Origin: Muribaculaceae bacterium
GTDB taxonomy: Bacteria > Bacteroidota > Bacteroidia > Bacteroidales > Muribaculaceae
Length of the DNA: 64,000 nucleotides
NCBI GenBank assembly: GCA_022509065.1
Contig: JAFLTY010000001.1
Location: 102,971-166,970 of the forward strand
Reading direction: 5' to 3'
Shown piece by piece: positions 58,211 through 64,000 of the stretch (position 1 is its first letter; each line of letters starts with the position of its first letter). The notes below the pieces were generated by a model. The model ran no database searches and had not been told where the DNA came from. It saw nothing but the letters and a program-made list of their open reading frames with translations. The translations under genes were made by a program, and so were the position numbers.

Positions 58211-61200
58211 CTAATTAATAATCTCCGCGTCTCGGCCGCAAATGTTTTTGAACTGACAGAAACAACAGTTATCCGGGTTTTCGGTCTGGGCGAAGGGTAC
58301 ATCAGGATTAAAAATATCCGAAATGAGAGCGCGTAACCTGTCAGGAAAAGCCTTAACGACCTCATCGTCATGATATATCAGTTCGATATCGCCAATGAAC
58401 GGATTATGTGCTACTGATTCCTCGGGGTCGGTAACCTTGGTAATTTCGAGACGTATGTTTTTTTCCTCAGGTTTGCCCAAACTTGCCATCAACTCATTGT
58501 AAGCGAAGGCATACGTCAACAACTGAAACAGGGCTTTGTTGGTTTCGGGGTATTGGTCGTTTTCAGATTTATCCCAAAACAGCGAATCGAAATTTTCTGC
58601 GGATATCGGGTCTCTGCCGGTCTTGTAATCAACGAAGCGGAGGGTGTTGTCGTCAAGTCGATCCACACGGTCTATCTTAAACTTAAAACGCACGGACAAA
58701 TCGGGAGTGACAGGAAGATTAAACCAGTCTTTTTCCTTTGTGAACCGTCGCGGAGACATTTCGCAGCATTCCACGGTATAAGGAGGCCTTTGCCTTTCCA
58801 GTTCGATAATCTTGGATATCTGTGCGCTATAATATTGGACATGCATCCAGGCTTCGTGAGGCAATTCTGCAGCATGACGGAAACTGCCTCCATACCGGCA
58901 TGCGGAGAACTCGTTGGCAACCATCTGGGATATTGCTGTCAAACTAATCTCAAAAGAGCTGTCCATCCTGTTGTCATTGAGCAGTTTCACGTTTTCGAAG
59001 ATTTTCTGCAACACATTGTGCACAACCGTACCCTGTGTGGCGTCATCGATGGAGTCCTCGGGCTTCTGTGCTTCGGCTACCCTTCGCACGGTGGACAGAT
59101 AAAAGCGCAAAGGACACTGACCGTACTGTTCGAGAGCGGACACCGAAAGGTTACGCGAACCTCCGGCCTTAAACTCCGAGAGCTCCTGCAAAACCTTGTC
59201 TGTTTTTAATACAAGTATTTCATTGGGATGCGTCAGTGCTCCTTCGGGCAAGATATTGATTAATCGAGGATTGGGCTTATTGTAGATATACAGGGTCTGA
59301 AACAGGTAACGAGACATGCCGCCTTGACCGCGTGCCTCGGCCGCCGAGTTATAGAGAATGTAGGCATTCTTGCACCGGCTCACCAGGTTGGCATATATCC
59401 AGGCGTACTGCAGTTCTTTTTCTTCGGCCATCGTCAAACCGAAGCCCGCTCGCACCGAAGCCGGGATTAGTGTCCTGATGATGTTGCGCGGAGGAAAGGT
59501 CTTTTCGTTCATCGAAAGCATCACCACGTTTTCGAAATCAAGCGAGCGTGTTTCCAACACTCCCATTATCTGTACGCCGGAAAGAGGTGAACCGAACATG
59601 TTAAGCTTGATGTGAAAAAGTTCTTTCTCGATAAGCCTTATGAACGACAGGCGTTTCATCTCTTCCAGACAGATGTACTGCGAATGGCGTTCTATTATAT
59701 CCACAAGCTTGTCTACGGCCACCCCTATAGCGTCCATAACCTTGAACTCATGAAGGCTGGTTTGGTCGGCGGAGGCCGAGGGATGCGAAAGCATATACGA
59801 TTCCAGCAGATGTTTCAACCCCTCGATGATATTAAGGACAGACTGCTTGGCCTTGAGCGCGGAAGCAGTGCTTTCAAGCGGCTCGAAGAGGAAAGCGAGT
59901 GCCGGAGATTGCTTTTGGAGGCCGCGGGCAGAAACAAAGTACCGGTTTTCTTTTTCAATATACTCTCTTAGGAGGGCAGTGTCTTTTTGGGCGGGGACGA
60001 CAAGTGACGAATGCGACAATATCTGCATCACATTCTGCGTGAGAAAAACAACCTCACCTTGATAGTCGGTTCGCGCCGACATGTTCATCCTGATGACCAG
60101 ACTGAACAGTGTGGCGAACGGCGTATGTCGCAAAGGCACGCCCATGGTGACGTTGACAGCATCCACGGTGACCGAGTGCAGCAAAGGCATCAGCAGCGCT
60201 GTGTCAGGCAAAACGACGGCGGTAGAATCCGCCCTTTTGAAATTGGCGCCTATGTTGTTCTCAAGGTCGTAGAGTATATTACCGGCAACTTTTGCCTGAT
60301 AAGCGTTGGCCGGCACACTTATAATCTCGATATTCGGAGAGGTAGCTGCCGATGGGCGATTGTAGTGTGGTGGCATCGGGAAGAATCCCGTCAGTTTTTC
60401 TATATAGCGTGTCAGGGGGGAGCGATAATCCTGAAACTCGGGAGGCAGATCGCGCGACAGCATGTCGGGAATGTCCCAAAAGAACTCGGCCAGTCCTTGG
60501 TTCTTGAGCAACTTGAAAATCTCTCGCTCGCTGCGCTTCAAGGTGCTGAAGCCCACTATGGCGAAGCGGTCATAATTCTGCAATAAGCTTACCCGGGCTG
60601 AATCCTCCCTTTCAAGGATGTTGACGGCATTGCGAGCGGTTAAGCCTCGACGCGACAATCCGGACTCCTGAAGTTTGCTATTGAACAGTTCGTATATGGG
60701 CAAAAGCAACTCGGTAAGCCGGCAGAATTCATCAAAAATGATGTCGTCGGAATCCTTGGCATGGCGGTTGCTTCTGAATCCTTCGAAACTGGCGGGCTCA
60801 TAACCCCACAGCTCTTTGGCCACTTGTCGCTGGTCTTCGTTGAGAAAATCGGTTTGTATCTCCTCGAGTCTTTTCACGTTGGTAAAAACATCGACAGGAT
60901 TGGCAAGTTGCAAATCGAGGTCTTCAAAGTCTTCAAGCATTATCTCGCCCCAAAAACGGAAACGGTCAAAGTCTTGGTGCGTTCCGTTAATACTGTCCGA
61001 CACCTCGCAGTAAGCATCATAGAGGGTGAAGAGCTGTTCGGCGGCCGACGCTTCCTCCAAACCGGTCAACGACCACATGAACGAACCCAGCGTTTTCATG
61101 TCGGGCATAAAGACCGAAGTCTTGGCCTGTCGCTTAAAATAGCGTTTCATGAAAATAGCTGAACGCTTGTTTGGCACAAGAATCAAAGTTCGGCGATGGT

Positions 61201-61261
61201 CGGAAGTGTCGCTAAGAAGATAGTCGACCACACTTTCGAGAAAGGTTACTGGCTTTGACAT
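58211..61261 (-). CDS. AddB-like PD-(D/E)XK nuclease (probable Fe-S type)
   Basis: N-terminal VVDYLLSDTSDHRRTLILVPNKRSAIFMKRYF; C-terminal QYGQCPLRFYLS, RFVDYKTG and CCFCQFKNICGRD, the AddB-like nuclease and cluster cysteines. Confidence 0.85.
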   Translation of the reverse strand: MSKPVTFLESVVDYLLSDTSDHRRTLILVPNKRSAIFMKRYFKRQAKTSVFMPDMKTLGSFMWSLTGLEEASAAEQLFTLYDAYCEVSDSINGTHQDFDRFRFWGEIMLEDFEDLDLQLANPVDVFTNVKRLEEIQTDFLNEDQRQVAKELWGYEPASFEGFRSNRHAKDSDDIIFDEFCRLTELLLPIYELFNSKLQESGLSRRGLTARNAVNILEREDSARVSLLQNYDRFAIVGFSTLKRSEREIFKLLKNQGLAEFFWDIPDMLSRDLPPEFQDYRSPLTRYIEKLTGFFPMPPHYNRPSAATSPNIEIISVPANAYQAKVAGNILYDLENNIGANFKRADSTAVVLPDTALLMPLLHSVTVDAVNVTMGVPLRHTPFATLFSLVIRMNMSARTDYQGEVVFLTQNVMQILSHSSLVVPAQKDTALLREYIEKENRYFVSARGLQKQSPALAFLFEPLESTASALKAKQSVLNIIEGLKHLLESYMLSHPSASADQTSLHEFKVMDAIGVAVDKLVDIIERHSQYICLEEMKRLSFIRLIEKELFHIKLNMFGSPLSGVQIMGVLETRSLDFENVVMLSMNEKTFPPRNIIRTLIPASVRAGFGLTMAEEKELQYAWIYANLVSRCKNAYILYNSAAEARGQGGMSRYLFQTLYIYNKPNPRLINILPEGALTHPNEILVLKTDKVLQELSEFKAGGSRNLSVSALEQYGQCPLRFYLSTVRRVAEAQKPEDSIDDATQGTVVHNVLQKIFENVKLLNDNRMDSSFEISLTAISQMVANEFSACRYGGSFRHAAELPHEAWMHVQYYSAQISKIIELERQRPPYTVECCEMSPRRFTKEKDWFNLPVTPDLSVRFKFKIDRVDRLDDNTLRFVDYKTGRDPISAENFDSLFWDKSENDQYPETNKALFQLLTYAFAYNELMASLGKPEEKNIRLEITKVTDPEESVAHNPFIGDIELIYHDDEVVKAFPDRLRALISDIFNPDVPFAQTENPDNCCFCQFKNICGRDAEIIN

Positions 61262-61286
61262 GGTTGAATGATGCTGGCTCCGGATT

Positions 61287-63461
61287 TTAACCGGTTACTA
61301 TTTTTGATACTGTTTTACCGTCTCGCGGATTTCGGACTCGGACAATTAACACTGTGTTACGGGGCAGACCTTCTGTTGCAACCGGGCGTCCCGAAATGTC
61401 GTAAACGTTGATGTCGGGATGTTCCACTCCCGGCCAAAACACTGTTAAACTGCCGTTGGCAATATGGATAAAAGGCTCGGAGTCATCGGCAATAAACGAA
61501 TCCTCGATGCCTTCCTGGCGCATTTGCTCTTCAATTTTTTCCAGTCCGGCGAAAGCATCTATGGCACCTGCGCCCCACCGCGGGTCGTCGATATCGGCAA
61601 AATTGCGGTTGGCTGTTTGCCGGGCAACCTCGACGAGGTCGTGTACATCGAGGCGCGGATTAACACTCAGCCATAACGCGAAGACTCCGGCAGTAAACGG
61701 CGACGCCATGGAGGTGCCACCGGTAGCGAAATATTTGTTTCCGCTATGCTCGAAAGCCACATACTCTGCCTCGCCTTTGTCTCCTTCCGTCATACTGTGC
61801 GGATGACTGAGCGCTCCCACAAGGACGTTGCCGGGTGCGCAGAAATGCGGCAGTTTGCGTAGGTCTCCGCTCGTCCCCCACGATGAGTACGGGGTGACGC
61901 AATCGATGTTATGGGCAATCGTTCTTTCATCATCCGGCCACAACGGTACCTTGTTACGCGAGTTCCATCCTCCGACGCAAACAACGTCGGGGCCGCTCGC
62001 AAGATTACTTACAGTGCCGTTCGATGTACCTCTCAAAGCCCCTTCCATGCCATGGCCATGAAGAAAGGAGTCTATGCCGTCGGAATAGACATCGACATGA
62101 GTGCCGGGATACAGTTTGCGTATATGGAATCCTACCGCATAACGAGCCCAAGGACCCGCTGTGTCAATGTCCTCGGTGGAATAATCGTATTCGAAGGAAA
62201 AGGCGTAGCGGTTGTTATGCTCATACACCCCCCACTCCATCCAAACTCCACCGTCGGTAAACCATGGAGTGGCGGCCAGATCGAGATAGTACTCGTGAGT
62301 GTCGCCATCTTCTTGGGCGGCGTCTGTTGACGGGTGACTATCGCCTCCTATCCAGTCTGTCTGATATACGAATTTTTTGTCAGTGGCATCCCAGACACAC
62401 AAGCGCACCTGAAAAGGGGTGTCATCCCTACCCCAAATGTCGGTACCACCGTCTACCGTAAAGCCTACCCAGTCTGTTCCGCACCATGCAGAACCGGTGT
62501 AGTCGTAGTCGTCAAGGTCGAGCGACAGGCTGTTGGAACGTTGTCCGAAGTTACCTGCGGAAAAACAAATGACAGCATCCTTAGCCAACTCAGCGAGATA
62601 ACGTCCCACCAAGTCGGTGCCGTCATGGGGTCCCAAATAGCTGCCGGCCGAGATATTGACCACTACCGGTTTGCCTGCTGACTTGCCGTGGGCAATGACA
62701 TCCTCGATGCCACTGCATATACCTACATAAGACAACGAACTCGTCGTGGCGACAAAGTCCGAGAAAGGGGCGACCCCGTAGTACGGTATATCGGGGTTGT
62801 ATCCACACAATATGTTACCCACATGGGTGGCGTGGGTGTACTCGATGTTGTCGGTCGAAGGAGCGTTATGTATTATGTTCTCGTAACCGTCATATGCCTC
62901 TCTCCGGCCATGGTATTCGTCATAAATAACCCATTTTTTGAGACAGTCGCGAAAGACCTCGTGCGAGGGGTCGAACCCGATGTCACAAATCCCGGTAACT
63001 ATCTTACCGGGAGAATATGCGCCTTGTGTTCCTGAACCTGTCACACCCAGACGCTGATGAACAACGTCGACACCCGCCGCATTGCGAGCAACGTCAAGCG
63101 AAGCCGTCATGGGGTCGTTAAGCTGAAATGAGTTGACGCCTCCATAATGCGGAATTTTTTCCAGATTGTCAATCGGTATGCTCGTAAGATAGATGTTTCC
63201 GCGATGATGAAAAACGACAGCATCAAGCTCTTCAAGAGTCTGTTCGGCCCAGGCGGCGTCAAGTTCCAGAATAACGGGATAGTGTGTGACCGCATTGTCA
63301 GATTCCGTCGACCGGACTTTTAGCACCGCAGAGGGTTCCTTAACTTTACAAAGTAATTTTTTTAACGCAGCTCCCGAGCGCGGATTGACCGCCCCCATTG
63401 GCGTCGACAAGCCCAGTAGCGCGCATAAACAAAAGAATTTTGATAATGTAATAAACTTCAT
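61287..63461 (-). CDS. Secreted S8 (subtilisin-like) serine peptidase with C-terminal sorting-like tail
   Basis: VTGICDIGFDPSHEVF (Asp), THATHVGNILCGYNP (His), ATGGTSMASPFTAGVFAL (Ser); tail INVYDISGRPVATEGLPRNTVLIVRVRNPRDGKTVSKIVTG. Start set at MKFITLSKFFCL (signal peptide). Confidence 0.9.
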   Translation of the reverse strand: MKFITLSKFFCLCALLGLSTPMGAVNPRSGAALKKLLCKVKEPSAVLKVRSTESDNAVTHYPVILELDAAWAEQTLEELDAVVFHHRGNIYLTSIPIDNLEKIPHYGGVNSFQLNDPMTASLDVARNAAGVDVVHQRLGVTGSGTQGAYSPGKIVTGICDIGFDPSHEVFRDCLKKWVIYDEYHGRREAYDGYENIIHNAPSTDNIEYTHATHVGNILCGYNPDIPYYGVAPFSDFVATTSSLSYVGICSGIEDVIAHGKSAGKPVVVNISAGSYLGPHDGTDLVGRYLAELAKDAVICFSAGNFGQRSNSLSLDLDDYDYTGSAWCGTDWVGFTVDGGTDIWGRDDTPFQVRLCVWDATDKKFVYQTDWIGGDSHPSTDAAQEDGDTHEYYLDLAATPWFTDGGVWMEWGVYEHNNRYAFSFEYDYSTEDIDTAGPWARYAVGFHIRKLYPGTHVDVYSDGIDSFLHGHGMEGALRGTSNGTVSNLASGPDVVCVGGWNSRNKVPLWPDDERTIAHNIDCVTPYSSWGTSGDLRKLPHFCAPGNVLVGALSHPHSMTEGDKGEAEYVAFEHSGNKYFATGGTSMASPFTAGVFALWLSVNPRLDVHDLVEVARQTANRNFADIDDPRWGAGAIDAFAGLEKIEEQMRQEGIEDSFIADDSEPFIHIANGSLTVFWPGVEHPDINVYDISGRPVATEGLPRNTVLIVRVRNPRDGKTVSKIVTG

Positions 63462-64000
63462 TGAAGAGAGAGAAATGTTATTTGATTTCGAATCTATGAA
63501 AAAAAGACAAAGCGGGCGAAGATGAGGCAGCGCGTTCCGCCTATACAAAGTTACGAATTTTTCGTTCAATATCAGCATACAACGCCCTGCTTTGATATCT
63601 TTTTTCATATTTCGTCGTTGTGCCGCAGATGTGGAGTCGCTCAGTGTGTCACGCAAACACAACGATAGTGAAAATGGCTTCGCCGAACGTCGGTCGGGGT
63701 AAACACCCTCACCGAACCAAGCAGGCTTACATCGAAGAACCCCCACCTGACCAAGCGGGTGATTACCTGACCGACAGTTACAGCTGAAACACCGCGCAGC
63801 GCGCTAAACATCATATCGGGCCGTTACATTCCACTTAAGGAAGCATCCGTTGGTACACCGCCAGAAGCAGTTTGCCAGCCGTCAGCGCGCCCTTGGTTCC
63901 ATACCCGGCGATACAAACCATCGCATCGTTGGCGAAAATGTCGATATCACAAGGCATATTATCCGGCGCGGTATTTCGTGGTCATGCCATTTGTTTACAA

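Noticed and set aside
58553-60586. Plus-strand ORFs of 218, 119 and 191 aa
   Set aside because: All antisense to the AddB-like CDS; no motifs.
61287-63746. Longer 819-aa start for the S8 peptidase
   Set aside because: The first 95 aa lack signal-peptide character, while an ATG at 63461 begins a clear signal sequence.
1-64000. tRNA, rRNA, CRISPR, IS elements, prophage or defence islands
   Set aside because: I looked for tRNA T-arms, regularly spaced direct repeats, transposase or integrase motifs and defence gene families and saw none; a tRNAscan/CRISPR-finder run would be needed to be certain.

Overview
The window reads as Bacteroidota chromosome, probably Bacteroidales and close to Muribaculaceae/Bacteroides in style (inference from TAnnTTTG promoter-like elements, DUF5686, HU/CCDC81-SPOR, FeoAB, an MlaFED-amidase cluster and C-terminal secretion-tag-like ends). 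It is dense and mostly housekeeping. I see about 44 supported CDS in alternating strand blocks: QueA-like, FtsE, TrmN6, Maf/KdsC, GalE, an aspartate-family amino-acid cluster (thrC-ORF-lysC-lysA), DUF3737-MATE-PatB, TrxA-DnaE, MscS, a PpiD-like protein, HolB, MlaFED plus amidase, a muramidase, PepD, OmpH, a dolichol-phosphate-mannose-synthase-like glycosyltransferase, UvrB, a YgiQ-like protein, an S9 peptidase, a GH10-like protein, an SGNH hydrolase, FeoAB, a TonB-type outer membrane barrel, HemW, an AddB-like nuclease and an S8 peptidase. I found no rRNA, tRNA, CRISPR array, transposase, phage module or recognisable defence island. The most unusual item is one uninterrupted ORF (3959-5563) that fuses a FolK/HPPK-like domain to a complete QueA-like domain. 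Secondary items are a 9-bp G tract just upstream of a consensus Bacteroidetes promoter for a TonB-type barrel, a DUF3737-MATE-C-S lyase gene set, an uncharacterised small ORF inside the thrC/lysC cluster, recurring palindromic intergenic motifs, and a structured GC-rich right edge. I did not find clear evidence of an entirely new multi-gene system.
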